Source: Pelagovum pacificum (lineage in GTDB: Bacteria > Pseudomonadota > Alphaproteobacteria > Rhodobacterales > Rhodobacteraceae). From it: DNA of 64,000 nt. The stretch is from NCBI RefSeq assembly GCF_016134045.1, contig NZ_CP065915.1, forward strand, positions 2,046,001 through 2,110,000, given 5' to 3'. How positions within the stretch are numbered: position 1 is the first letter of the stretch; every line of letters starts with the position of its first letter. The position numbers and the translations under genes are program-made. The notes beneath the pieces were generated by a model that saw only the letters and a list, made by a program, of their open reading frames with translations, was not told the origin of the DNA and did not search any database. Positions 9,390 to 17,902 of the stretch are shown piece by piece.

Positions 9390-11054
9390 ATGGCAGCGCG
9401 TCGTTTCATACTGTCCTTTCTGGCGATCTGCCTGTTTCTTCCCGTCGCGGCCCTGTCGCAGACGAGCGATGACGACGGCACCTTCTATGAGGTCGAGGCG
9501 CTGAACCCCGGCCTTGGCGAAGTGCCGGACGGTATCGACCGCGAAACTCCCCAATCGACGATGGAGAGCTTCCTTTTCTTTGCCGACAACGAGAATTGGG
9601 AAGCTGCGGCGCACCTGCTCGACCTGACCGCATGGCCCGAGGATGAGCAGGCCGAACTCGGTCCCAAGCTCGCGCGCGAACTGCATGTCGTGATCGACCG
9701 GAAGGTTGTGGTGAACTGGCACGCCCTGCCCGACCGGCCCGATGCGCTGAACCCGCAAGCGCCGAGCGAAAGCGCGATGGCGGGGATGCCGCGCAAGTCG
9801 CTGATGATCTGGATCATCGACGCCGGCAACCGTCCGGTGACGATCAATCTGAACCGCATCGCCGTCGGTGGCGAGAACCCCGTCTGGGTCTTCGGCCAGC
9901 AATCGGTGCAGAATATCCCTCAGCTGTACGACCTCTACGGTCCGTCGAAGCTCGAACAGAACATCCCCGAGGTCCTGAAGGGAGAGGCCTTCTGGTCGTT
10001 GCGCTGGTGGGAGGTCATCATCCTGCCGCTCGCGATCCTGTTCTCGATCGGGGTCGGGGTGATGTCTCACCGGCTGATGTCGCGGGGGATGCACCGGACG
10101 CTGCGTGACTCCGGGTCGTCCTCGTTCCTTGTGGCGTTCCGCGCGCCGGTGATCCTGGCGGTCGTGACCGGCGTTATGGCGACACTGACGCAGAACCTGT
10201 TCGTGTTCTCGGGGCGGATCGACACGCTGATTTCGCCGCTCGTGGTGATCGGCTTCACCGTCGCGGCCTGCTGGGCGCTGGTCAACGCGACGGACGTTGT
10301 GCTCGACCGGCTGATCCCGTTCGATGGCGGACAATTGTCCACTATCGGCGACGGGCAGGAGCGCAAGCGCGCCCTCGCCACCAAGATCGCCGCAGTGCGC
10401 CGGGCCGCGATCGTGGTGCTGGTGGTCTTCGGTGTCGGGCTGGTGCTTCAGGAAGCCAACCTGATGCAGACTCTCGGCTTCTCGATGGTCGCCTCCGCCG
10501 GTGTGCTGACGCTGATCCTCGCCTATGCGGCGCGGGACGTTCTGTCGAACATCATGTCGTCGCTCCAGATCGCGATGAACCAGTCGGCACGGATCGGCGA
10601 TCGGGTCGTCTACAAGGACTATATCTGCGCGGTGGAGCGCATCAACTTCACCTATGTCCAGTTGCGGACATGGACGGGCAAGCGCCTCGTCGTGCCGGTG
10701 AACGAGTTCGTCTCGGAGACGTTCGAGAACTGGACGATGCAGGACCCGTTCCTGATCCGCGAGGTGAAACTGCAACTCGCCCATGACGCGGACGTGGAAG
10801 TCATGCGGAAGCATTACAATCGCATTCTCGACGTGTTGCAGGACGAGCTCGGTCCCGAGGAGGAGCGCGGCGTCTACGTCACCGACCATGACGTGTTCAG
10901 CCAGACGGTGACGTTCCTCGTCCCCTGCCCCAACCCGAACCAGGCTTGGGCGCTGTCCTGTGAAGTGCGCGAAAGGCTCCTCGCCGCCGCGCGTGAGGTC
11001 CATTCCGAGAGCAATCCGATCTTCCCGCAGGCCACCCCCGCAGAAGCCGCCTGA
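9390..11054 (+). CDS. MscS-family mechanosensitive channel with periplasmic N-terminal domain
   Basis: Predicted 554 residues. A signal peptide (residues 1-24, ending VAALSQ) is followed by about 170 residues of probably periplasmic sequence, then about five membrane spans from residue ~210 to ~390. The pore-lining helix and adjacent beta domain show the MscS pattern in AYAARDVLSNIMSSLQIAMN and RIGDRVVYKDYICAVERINF. The C-terminal cytosolic part is short. The long N-terminal domain is unlike small MscS and resembles the mid-sized alphaproteobacterial members. Likely role is release of solutes on hypo-osmotic shock. Its start is 36 bases after the DUF59 gene. Confidence 0.9.
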   Translation: MAARRFILSFLAICLFLPVAALSQTSDDDGTFYEVEALNPGLGEVPDGIDRETPQSTMESFLFFADNENWEAAAHLLDLTAWPEDEQAELGPKLARELHVVIDRKVVVNWHALPDRPDALNPQAPSESAMAGMPRKSLMIWIIDAGNRPVTINLNRIAVGGENPVWVFGQQSVQNIPQLYDLYGPSKLEQNIPEVLKGEAFWSLRWWEVIILPLAILFSIGVGVMSHRLMSRGMHRTLRDSGSSSFLVAFRAPVILAVVTGVMATLTQNLFVFSGRIDTLISPLVVIGFTVAACWALVNATDVVLDRLIPFDGGQLSTIGDGQERKRALATKIAAVRRAAIVVLVVFGVGLVLQEANLMQTLGFSMVASAGVLTLILAYAARDVLSNIMSSLQIAMNQSARIGDRVVYKDYICAVERINFTYVQLRTWTGKRLVVPVNEFVSETFENWTMQDPFLIREVKLQLAHDADVEVMRKHYNRILDVLQDELGPEEERGVYVTDHDVFSQTVTFLVPCPNPNQAWALSCEVRERLLAAAREVHSESNPIFPQATPAEAA

Positions 11055-11253
11055 GCCGGTCTTCCGTTAGTGGACCGGCGTTGGTCAGCGGACTGACGTC
11101 GGAGGCGCGGCTGTTGTCGATCACCCGTTCGTTCAGGCTCGTCCGTCCGTTTCCGGTCACTGGTCCAGTTTCGGACCTCCGACAAGGACCGGATCAGTTG
11201 GCGCGAGCGCCCCGGTGCAGGCTTTGGAGACGCCTCGCACAGCATCAGCCTCT
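11055..11253. other. Intergenic stretch with short hairpins after mscS
   Basis: No gene is seen. CCGGTC/GACCGG (11056-11061 and 11073-11078) and GTCAG/CTGAC (11084-11088 and 11093-11097) form two adjacent small hairpins directly after the mscS stop. They may act as a terminator, but no T-run follows. Confidence 0.4.
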
Positions 11254-11328
11254 TTGCTTTATAGAAAGCAAGCTTTAGGTCTTGCTTTACTCATAGCAAA
11301 GGTTATTGTTTGCTCATGTCGATTGCAA
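11254..11328 (+). promoter_or_regulatory. Three 28-base-spaced operator units upstream of satD
   Basis: TTGCT occurs at 11254, 11282 and 11310, exactly 28 bases apart. The first two units share the pattern TTGCTTTAnnnAnAGCAA, an 18-base inverted repeat of form TTGCT-N8-AGCAA. The third, TTGCT-N9-TGCAA, runs over the start codon at 11316. The region is AT-rich against a GC-rich background. TTGCTT (11282) and TATTGT (11304-11309), 16 bases apart, could be a promoter initiating at or near the ATG, again giving a leaderless message. Confidence 0.6.
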
Positions 11329-11960
11329 CCATATCCGCAGTCCTGACCGGCGACCTCGTCGCGTCGCGCACCGCCGGCAATGACCGAGTCGATGCCGCCA
11401 TCGACGCCCTCAGCGCCGCCGCCATCGCATTCGGCGACGACCACCACACGGCCCTGCGCTTCACCCGCCATCGCGGGGACGGCTGGCAGGTCCACCTCTC
11501 CGATCCGTCGCTGATCCTGATCGCAGGCCTGTGGTTCCTCGCCCGGCTCAGGGCCGCGGACCTGGGCGTCGACACGCGAATCTCCATCGGCACGGGGCCG
11601 GTCGATTCGACCGGCACGCTCGACCTGTCCGATGCGAATGGGCCCGCTTTTCATCGCTCGGGCGACGGGCTGGACCAGATGCCGCGCCGACGGCGGCTCG
11701 TCATGGCAGGCGACGGGATCGGCCCGTGGCAGGACGCGGTCGCCGATCTCGCCGACGGTCTCTCCGTCGGCTGGACGGCGGCGCAAGCCGAAGCGGTGAG
11801 CCATGCGCTCTCCCCCCGTGGCACGACGCACGAAGCGATCGCCGCCCGGCTCGGGATCACCCGGCAGGCCGTGCAGTCGCGCCTTGCCGCCGCCGGCATG
11901 GCGCACCTTCAGGGCGCGCTGGACGCTTTCCGCGCGCACCACTACGGGGAGCCAACATGA
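11316..11960 (+). CDS. SatD-family protein with C-terminal helix-turn-helix
   Basis: Predicted 214 residues. The N-terminal part (ISAVLTGDLVASRTAG, then ALRFTRHRGDGWQVHL, then RISIGTGPVD) matches the pattern of SatD-family proteins, which look like a nucleotidyl-cyclase-type fold with an unknown ligand. The C-terminal ~55 residues contain GTTHEAIAARLGITRQAVQSRL, a plausible sigma-4-like helix-turn-helix. Such proteins are commonly found directly before a DUF3307 membrane protein, as here, with a four-base start-stop overlap. The protein itself is a candidate for binding the 28-base repeats just upstream. No ribosome site precedes the ATG. Confidence 0.7.
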   Translation: MSIATISAVLTGDLVASRTAGNDRVDAAIDALSAAAIAFGDDHHTALRFTRHRGDGWQVHLSDPSLILIAGLWFLARLRAADLGVDTRISIGTGPVDSTGTLDLSDANGPAFHRSGDGLDQMPRRRRLVMAGDGIGPWQDAVADLADGLSVGWTAAQAEAVSHALSPRGTTHEAIAARLGITRQAVQSRLAAAGMAHLQGALDAFRAHHYGEPT

Positions 11961-12631
11961 CCGATCTCCTCGTCACGCTGGCCCTCGCGCACTTCCTCGG
12001 CGATTTCGTGCTTCAGACCGCCCGCATGGCGGAGACGAAGCACCAGACGAAGGTGCTGCTGCTTCACATCGCGATCCACCTCGTGCTGGTCCTCGCACTC
12101 ACCGGCGCGCCGCTGCTGGCGCTTCTCATCGCGGCGACGCACCTCGTCATCGACCGGATCAAGCTGATGCTGCCGGAGTCGCTGCTGACCTTCCTCGCCG
12201 ATCAGGCGGCGCACCTTGCCGTCCTCGTCGCACTCGCGGCCTGGCGCTCCGATGCGGCGGTCTGGCACCTGCCCGACCCCGCCCTGGCGCTCGCCCTGAC
12301 CCTGTCGGGCCTGATCGCGGCGACGCTCGCCGGCGGCCCGGCCGTGGGCTTGCTGATGAAACCCTATCAGGACGACGCGCAGGCCGACGGTCTGTTGCGC
12401 GCGGGCCGGATGATCGGCCTGCTGGAGCGGTCGCTGATCTACCTGCTGCTGACGACCGGACAGGCCGCCGGCATCGGCTTCCTGATCGCGGCCAAGTCGA
12501 TCCTGCGTTTCGACACCGCAAACAAGGACCAGCGCGCCGGCGAATACGTCATCATCGGCACGCTGGCATCCTTCGGCTGGGCGATCGCCATCACGCAGGC
12601 GACGATGTGGCTTGGCGCGCACCTGCTCTGA
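11957..12631 (+). CDS. DUF3307 membrane protein, SatD partner
   Basis: Predicted 224 residues. The N-terminus LALAHFLGDFVLQTARMAETKH is the DUF3307 signature (HFLxDFxLQ), followed by LLLHIAIHLVL and LIAATHLVIDRIK, where conserved His/Asp residues sit at membrane edges. About six hydrophobic spans follow. Conserved His and Asp near the membrane suggest a metal or catalytic site, but the function of the family is not known. Coupled to the SatD-like gene by an ATGA overlap, so the two probably form a sensor-membrane protein pair. Confidence 0.75.
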   Translation: MTDLLVTLALAHFLGDFVLQTARMAETKHQTKVLLLHIAIHLVLVLALTGAPLLALLIAATHLVIDRIKLMLPESLLTFLADQAAHLAVLVALAAWRSDAAVWHLPDPALALALTLSGLIAATLAGGPAVGLLMKPYQDDAQADGLLRAGRMIGLLERSLIYLLLTTGQAAGIGFLIAAKSILRFDTANKDQRAGEYVIIGTLASFGWAIAITQATMWLGAHLL

Positions 12632-12715
12632 GCCGCCCGGATCAACAGTCCCGGCGGCCCCTTGAGCCATCGCGCCCGAAGTCCTAGATTGCGGGTCAGG
12701 AAAGCGAGGCGACCC

Positions 12716-13093
12716 ATGTTCTCAATCCCCGGCAAACAAGCTGTCACGATCACCCCCACGGCGGCGAAGCAGATCGCACGCCTGATGGACAAGGACGGCC
12801 ACCAGGGCCTCCGGATCGGCGTCAAGAAGGGCGGCTGCGCGGGCATGGAATACACCATGGATTTCGCGGCCGAAGTCGACCCCAACGACGAAGTCGTCGA
12901 ACAGGATGGCGCGCGCGTAATGATCGCACCGATGGCGCAGATGTTCCTCTTCGGGACCGAGATCGACTACGAAACGTCGCTGCTCGAGAGCGGCTTCAAG
13001 TTCCGCAACCCGAACGTGGCAGATGCCTGCGGCTGCGGCGAGTCGATCAAGTTCAAGGATGTCGAGGAACTCGCCGCCGAACGCGGAGCCTAG
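12716..13093 (+). CDS. A-type iron-sulfur carrier (IscA/SufA/ErpA family)
   Basis: Predicted 125 residues, a normal length. The three family cysteines are present: KKGGCAGMEYTMDF and, near the end, ADACGCGESIKF. It would bind and pass on [2Fe-2S] or [4Fe-4S] clusters to apoproteins. Which A-type subfamily it is cannot be decided from sequence alone. It is convergent with the oxygenase gene: both stop codons lie inside one CTAG tetranucleotide at 13090-13093. Confidence 0.92.
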   Translation: MFSIPGKQAVTITPTAAKQIARLMDKDGHQGLRIGVKKGGCAGMEYTMDFAAEVDPNDEVVEQDGARVMIAPMAQMFLFGTEIDYETSLLESGFKFRNPNVADACGCGESIKFKDVEELAAERGA

Positions 13094-13989
13094 GCCCGCG
13101 CCGCCTTCAGGTGCAGGTACGTCTCATCGTAGCGCTTCTGCAGGTGATCCGCCGCGCGGATCACCTTGCCCGACCCTGACGGCGCGACGTTCACGTCGAA
13201 CCTGGGGTTGAAAAACAGTGGGATCGACAGCCGTTCCTGCGCCGTGCCGATCACCCGGTGCTCGGTCGCGCGGATGCGCCCGGCGGTCCACATCTCCAGC
13301 ATCTCACCGAAATTGATGACGAAGTCGCCCGGCTCGGTCTCGACGTTGACCCACCTACCGGCCCGGCCCCGCACTTCGAGCCCCGCGACTCCGTCGGTCG
13401 CGAGCAGCGTCAGGCAGCCGTAATCGGTGTGCGAGCCGATGCCGAAGTCACGATCGCCCGCCCAGTCCGGACGCTTCGGATAGAAGTTGCCGCGCAGCAG
13501 CGCCATCGGACGGTCGAACGCCTCGGCGAAGTAGGCGCGATCTTCGCCCACGGCTTCGGCGATCGCGCCCAGAAGTTCCCGCGAGAAGGCGCAGGCGTCG
13601 GCATAATACCCTTCGAGAAGCGCGCGGAATCCCGAGGGCCGCTGCGGCCAGAGGTTCGGCGCATAGACCCGCAACCCGCTTTCCGGCCACTCATGCCCGC
13701 AGTCGAAGACTTCCTTGAAATCCGGGTTCGATCCTGGGTCCACCTGTTCCGACCGGGACGCGCCCCAGCCCCGGCTCGCTCCGGTGCGGGACATGTCGAC
13801 TTCCGCCTTCTCCGCATCGGGCAGCGCGAAGAACGCGCGGTATCCGTCGAGCACGTCAAGCACCCGCGCGCGCGACAGCGGCGTGTTCGTCACCGTCATG
13901 AAACCGATCTCTGCGGCGGCTTCGGCCACGCGGGCGATCTCGCCCCCGTCGCCCGCCAGCAGCGCGCGCGCGTCGATCGTCGGGATCAT
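13090..13989 (-). CDS. 2-oxoglutarate/Fe(II) oxygenase, isopenicillin-N-synthase-like family
   Basis: Predicted 299 residues, cytosolic. The jelly-roll core has the HxD...H iron triad in IGSHTDYGCLTLLATD and IRATEHRVIG and the RxS 2-oxoglutarate contact in ERLSIPLFFNP. The N-terminal DIOX_N-like part begins MIPTIDARAL and includes GFMTVTNTPL. Members act in many pathways (antibiotics, hormones, ethylene formation), so the substrate cannot be named. Nothing in the neighbourhood points to a pathway. Confidence 0.88.
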   Translation of the reverse strand: MIPTIDARALLAGDGGEIARVAEAAAEIGFMTVTNTPLSRARVLDVLDGYRAFFALPDAEKAEVDMSRTGASRGWGASRSEQVDPGSNPDFKEVFDCGHEWPESGLRVYAPNLWPQRPSGFRALLEGYYADACAFSRELLGAIAEAVGEDRAYFAEAFDRPMALLRGNFYPKRPDWAGDRDFGIGSHTDYGCLTLLATDGVAGLEVRGRAGRWVNVETEPGDFVINFGEMLEMWTAGRIRATEHRVIGTAQERLSIPLFFNPRFDVNVAPSGSGKVIRAADHLQKRYDETYLHLKAARA

Positions 13990-14106
13990 GTCGGCCTCTC
14001 CCCTCTCGTCCTCGCGCCCTGTCTCGCCTCCGCGAGGTCAGGAGTTCAAGGCTTTTCCGGCGTCGCCCGTCTTGGTAATCGGGAAGCCGGACAACAGGAG
14101 ACGCCA

Positions 14107-14853
14107 ATGCGCCGCAAACTCGCCGCCGGAAACTGGAAGATGAACGGGTCCCTCGCCGCGATGGCGGAGGTCCGCGCCCTGTGCGAGGCGCATCCCGCGC
14201 CGACGGTCGACATCCTGCTCTGCCCGCCGGCAACGCTGATTTGGCCGATGGCGTCGATGCGCCACGACCATCCGCTCGCCGTCGGGGCGCAGGATTGCCA
14301 CGCCGAGGCGAAGGGCGCCCACACCGGCGACATCTCCGCCGCGATGCTGAAGGAAGCCGGCGCCACCGCCGTGATCGTCGGCCATTCCGAGCGTCGCGCC
14401 GATCATGGCGAGACGTCCCAGACGGTCGCCGCCAAGGGCAGCGCGGCCATCGCGAACGGCCTCCTCGCCGTCGTCTGTGTCGGGGAGACGCTGGAGGAGC
14501 GCGAGGCGGGCCACACACTTGACGTCGTCGGCACGCAACTCGCCGACTCGCTGCCCGAGGGCGCGAACGCCGACACGCTGGTCATCGCCTACGAGCCGGT
14601 CTGGGCGATCGGCACCGGCAAGGTCCCCACGCTTGAGCAGATCGGCGAAGTGCACGGCTACTTGCGCGCGCAGCTGGCCGATCACCTGCCGGGCGATGCG
14701 GACGGGATCCGGCTGCTCTACGGCGGTTCGGTCAAGGGATCGAACGCGGCCGAGATCTTCGCGGTCGCCGATGTCGATGGCGCGCTTGTCGGTGGCGCGA
14801 GCCTGACGGCGGAGGACTTCTCGCCCATCGTCAGCGCCCTGCAGAAGGCCTGA
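14107..14853 (+). CDS. tpiA: Triosephosphate isomerase
   Basis: Predicted 248 residues, interconverting dihydroxyacetone phosphate and glyceraldehyde 3-phosphate. Active-site elements are visible: GNWKMNG (Lys), VIVGHSERR (His), AYEPVWAIGTGK (Glu plus the start of the mobile loop), and the phosphate-binding LLYGGSVKGSN and GALVGGASL. It follows a GGAGACGCCA leader. It is separated from pgk and fda, which lie 32 kb away. Confidence 0.98.
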   Translation: MRRKLAAGNWKMNGSLAAMAEVRALCEAHPAPTVDILLCPPATLIWPMASMRHDHPLAVGAQDCHAEAKGAHTGDISAAMLKEAGATAVIVGHSERRADHGETSQTVAAKGSAAIANGLLAVVCVGETLEEREAGHTLDVVGTQLADSLPEGANADTLVIAYEPVWAIGTGKVPTLEQIGEVHGYLRAQLADHLPGDADGIRLLYGGSVKGSNAAEIFAVADVDGALVGGASLTAEDFSPIVSALQKA

Positions 14854-14858
14854 GTGGC

Positions 14859-15368
14859 TTGAACACGGGCCGCGACCCCTCGGTCGTGCCGGCGACGGAC
14901 GACGACCGGTCGGTGGTGGCGCGGCTGATCCAGCTCTATCTCTACGACATGGCGGCGCAGAGCCCGTTCTCCATCGAAGCGGACGGGCTCTACGCGTACG
15001 ATTTTCTCGACCGTTTCTGGCAGACGCCCTATCTGCTCTACCGCGAGGACGAGCTCGCCGGCTTCGCACTGGTGATCGAGGGCTGTCCGATCACCGACCG
15101 TGCCGATTGCCACTTCATGGCGGAGTTCTTCGTGCTGCGCCCCTACCGCCGCGGCGGCCTCGGCACCCTGGCCGCGCAGACGATCCTGCACCGGCACCCC
15201 GGCGACTGGCACGTTGCAACCCTGGAAGATAACGCGCCCGCCCGCGCCTTCTGGGCCACCGCGCTCGCCCCCTGGACGCCGACCGTCACACCCGCGACCC
15301 ACGATGGCGACACCTGGCGTGTCCACGCCCTGAAGGTGAGCGCCACGCTGCCCCCGTCTTCGGGCTGA
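14859..15368 (+). CDS. GNAT-family N-acetyltransferase
   Basis: Predicted 169 residues from a TTG start six bases after the tpiA stop; no in-frame ATG fits. The acetyl-CoA-binding motif is FFVLRPYRRGGLGTLAAQTI (pattern R/Q-x-x-G-x-G/A), preceded by a short strand HFMAE and followed by TLEDNAPARAFW. The target is unknown. Close spacing suggests co-transcription with tpiA. The gene runs into a repeat element at its 3' end. Confidence 0.75.
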   Translation: MNTGRDPSVVPATDDDRSVVARLIQLYLYDMAAQSPFSIEADGLYAYDFLDRFWQTPYLLYREDELAGFALVIEGCPITDRADCHFMAEFFVLRPYRRGGLGTLAAQTILHRHPGDWHVATLEDNAPARAFWATALAPWTPTVTPATHDGDTWRVHALKVSATLPPSSG

Positions 15369-15430
15369 AATATTCCGGAGGGGGCCGGAGGGCGCAGCCC
15401 TGCGGCGTGGGGGAGGCAGAGCCTCCCCGA
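15366..15430 (+). repeat. REP-like intergenic repeat, type A
   Basis: Begins within the last codons of the GNAT gene with TGAAATATTCCGGAGGGGG and ends with the hairpin GGGGGAGGC-AGA-GCCTCCCC (15409-15428). The same arrangement occurs at 20249-20312 and 24561-24602. All lie between convergent gene ends, so they may serve as terminators. The remaining bases to 15516 hold nothing else recognisable. Confidence 0.75.
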
Positions 15431-15516
15431 CGGATCGGCGCGCGTCAGCGCGACGAGACGCTTCAGACGCGAACGGGCGCCACCGAAGTGACGCCCGCCC
15501 TGTGATCCAACCGGAC

Positions 15517-17088
15517 TTACTGGCCGGAGCGTGCCGCGAGAGCCTCGCAATAGGCTTGCTCGGTGGAGTTCGTCACCGCTCCGCCACAGCTGATCTGCGG
15601 GCCCATCACCGCGTTCGGCACCGCGGTCGAGATCCGCGGCACGTAGGTGACAAGGATCAGGAAGGCGAAGAGCACGGCGAGGAACGGCAGCGCCGCCCGG
15701 ACCACCCGCATCAGCGGCATGCCCGCGACACCCGAGGTGACGAAGAGGTTCAGACCTACCGGCGGCGTGATCATCCCGATCTCCATGTTCACCACCATGA
15801 TGATGCCGAGGTGGATCGGATCGATGCCGAGCTGAAGCGCGATCGGGAACACCAGCGGCGCCACGATCACGAGGAGGCCCGAGGGCTCCATGAACTGCCC
15901 GCCGATCAGCAGGATGATGTTCACCATGATGAGGAACATCACCGGACCGAAGCCCGCATCCAGCATCGAACGCGCGATTGCCTGCGGGATCTGCTCGTCC
16001 GTCAGCACGTGCTTCAGCAGCAGCGCGTTGGCGATGATGAACATCAGCGTGATCGTCAGCTTCCCCGCCTCGAACAGCGCGGAGCGCGTGTCGGCATGGA
16101 AGAAGGCCGTGACCAGCGCCCAGGGCTTCCGCAGCAGGCTTGAGCGCGCCGGCACCGCGGCGGCGTTCACCGTCCGCTCGCCCATGGCCGAGGTATAGAC
16201 CTCGTCCTCGGACGGCGCGGCGAGCGGACCCATGTCGCGGTAGACGAAGACCGCGACGAGGAAGGCGTAGACGGCGGCGACGGCCGCGGCCTCGGTCGGG
16301 GTGAAGGCCCCGCCCTTCCAGTAGAAGCCCCAGACCTCGAGCACGGTGCCGCTCTCCGACGTCATCTCGCGCAGGCCGAACCACGGGTGGCCGTAGATGC
16401 CGCCCATGATGATGCCGATGAGGAGCAGGCCCCAGAACGCCTCGCGGAAGCTGTCCCAGATCTCGCGCCAGCCGAGCCAGTCGCCCTTCGGCATGTTCTT
16501 GATCCGGGCGAAGATGTAGATCGTCACCATCAGCAGAACGCCGGCGAGCAGCCCCGGAATGACCCCGGCGAGGAACATCCGGCCGACGGAGACATCCGTC
16601 GCGGAGGCATAGACCACCATCACGATCGACGGCGGGATCAGGATGCCGAGCGTGCCGGCGTTGCAGATCACGCCGGCGGCGAAGTCCTTGGTATAGCCGA
16701 CCTGCCGCATCGCCGTGATGACGATGGAGCCGATGGCGACCACCGTGGCGGGCGACGATCCCGAGAGCGCTGCGAACATCATGCAGGCGAAGACACCCGC
16801 GATGGCCAGACCGCCCTGCAGGTGGCCGACGCAGGCCACGGCGAAGCGGATGATCCGCTTGGCCACCCCGCCCGTCGACATGAAGGTCGAGGCGAGGATG
16901 AAGAACGGGATCGCCAGCAGCGTGTAATGCCCTGCCATCGCCTGGTAGAGCGACTGCGCAACGCTGGCGAGCGAGGTGTCGGAGTAGAACAGCAGGAACA
17001 GGATCGAGCTGAAGCCGAGCGAGACCGAGATCGGAACGCCGATCAGCAACAGTCCGACGATCATCAGGAACAGGATAAGCACGTCCAT
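15517..17088 (-). CDS. dctM: TRAP transporter large permease (DctM type)
   Basis: Predicted 523-residue inner-membrane protein, the sodium- or proton-driven translocating subunit of a tripartite carboxylate transporter. Family motifs include SGSSPATVVAIGSI, NAGTLGILIPPSI and EIGMITPPVGLNLFV. It is longer than the usual ~430 residues because of an insert at about 225-345, partly soluble and including EDEVYTSAMGERT, and a C-terminal tail of about 45 residues with two cysteines (ISCGG and AYCEA). Three bases separate it from dctQ. The substrate is probably a dicarboxylate or related organic acid, but this cannot be proved from sequence. Confidence 0.93.
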   Translation of the reverse strand: MDVLILFLMIVGLLLIGVPISVSLGFSSILFLLFYSDTSLASVAQSLYQAMAGHYTLLAIPFFILASTFMSTGGVAKRIIRFAVACVGHLQGGLAIAGVFACMMFAALSGSSPATVVAIGSIVITAMRQVGYTKDFAAGVICNAGTLGILIPPSIVMVVYASATDVSVGRMFLAGVIPGLLAGVLLMVTIYIFARIKNMPKGDWLGWREIWDSFREAFWGLLLIGIIMGGIYGHPWFGLREMTSESGTVLEVWGFYWKGGAFTPTEAAAVAAVYAFLVAVFVYRDMGPLAAPSEDEVYTSAMGERTVNAAAVPARSSLLRKPWALVTAFFHADTRSALFEAGKLTITLMFIIANALLLKHVLTDEQIPQAIARSMLDAGFGPVMFLIMVNIILLIGGQFMEPSGLLVIVAPLVFPIALQLGIDPIHLGIIMVVNMEIGMITPPVGLNLFVTSGVAGMPLMRVVRAALPFLAVLFAFLILVTYVPRISTAVPNAVMGPQISCGGAVTNSTEQAYCEALAARSGQ

Positions 17089-17091
17089 GGG

Positions 17092-17775
17092 TCAGTCCTC
17101 CCGGTTCCGGGCCGCGACGTCTTCGACGGCGTCTTCGGCCTCGTGGCTCACAATCAGGCTGTCCGCCCGGCCAGTGGCGATGCGGACCGTCGCCTGCACC
17201 AGACGGACGAGGATCAGCAGCGCCGAGATCGGCAGGATGATGTAGGGAATGAAGCGCGGCAGCTGCTCGTACTCCTCCCCCAGGTTGAAGGTCGCCTCCA
17301 GCCACGCCTTGGCGAAGGGGATCGGCACCTGGTCCGTCTCGTACCAGGCCTGATCGCGGCTGTCGGCGAAGCCCGTCGGAAACCAGCGGCCCGTCGTGGC
17401 GTCGAAGCCGGCGAACGGCGCCCAGTAGTCCCAGGCCCCTTTTGCCACCAGCAGCGCGTAGGCGAGGCAGACGCCGGCGGCGACCAGCGCCATGATCCGG
17501 CGCAGGCCGGGCGAGACGATGTTGGTCACCGCGTCGACCCCGAGATGTGCGGTCACCTTGAAGCCGTAGGCGATGCCGAACAGCACAAGCCAAGCGAACA
17601 GAATCAGCGTGACCTCGAGCCCCCAGATGAGCTGCGAGTTGAAGGCATAACGCAGGACCACGTTCATGAAGGTCACGAGGGTCATCGCCCCGAGCAGGAA
17701 CGCGATGAAGGTCTCTTCGGCGTTGTTGACGAACCGGGCGAACGCGGTCCGTGGCCGATATCCGTGGGCACTCAT
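17092..17775 (-). CDS. dctQ: TRAP transporter small permease (DctQ type)
   Basis: Predicted 227 residues with four membrane spans. The DctQ pattern appears as ETFIAFLLGAMTLVTFMNVVLRY and QLIWGLEVTLILFAWLVLFG, with conserved Arg and Trp positions. A periplasmic-like segment of about 65 residues between spans 3 and 4 makes it longer than the usual 160-180 residues. It is the middle gene of the dctP-dctQ-dctM order. Confidence 0.9.
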   Translation of the reverse strand: MSAHGYRPRTAFARFVNNAEETFIAFLLGAMTLVTFMNVVLRYAFNSQLIWGLEVTLILFAWLVLFGIAYGFKVTAHLGVDAVTNIVSPGLRRIMALVAAGVCLAYALLVAKGAWDYWAPFAGFDATTGRWFPTGFADSRDQAWYETDQVPIPFAKAWLEATFNLGEEYEQLPRFIPYIILPISALLILVRLVQATVRIATGRADSLIVSHEAEDAVEDVAARNRED

Positions 17776-17810
17776 CGTCCCTTACTCCCGTATGATATTG
17801 AGCAAATTGC

Positions 17811-17885
17811 GTCGGCCCCGCGCAGGGGCCGACGGCTGGGCGGGATGGCGGGCGGGCGTCGCGGGCCCCCGCAAGGGGGCCTCGC
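17811..17885 (-). other. Two strong hairpins between dctP and dctQ
   Basis: GTCGGCCCC-N5-GGGGCCGAC (17811-17833) and GGCCCCC-GCAA-GGGGGCC (17864-17881, extended outward to 17885) occupy the 127-base gap between dctP and dctQ. Hairpins at this place often protect the binding-protein message from 3' decay or reduce read-through, giving more binding protein than permease. That role is inferred. Confidence 0.6.
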
Positions 17886-17902
17886 GTCCCGCGCCGTCCC
17901 GG

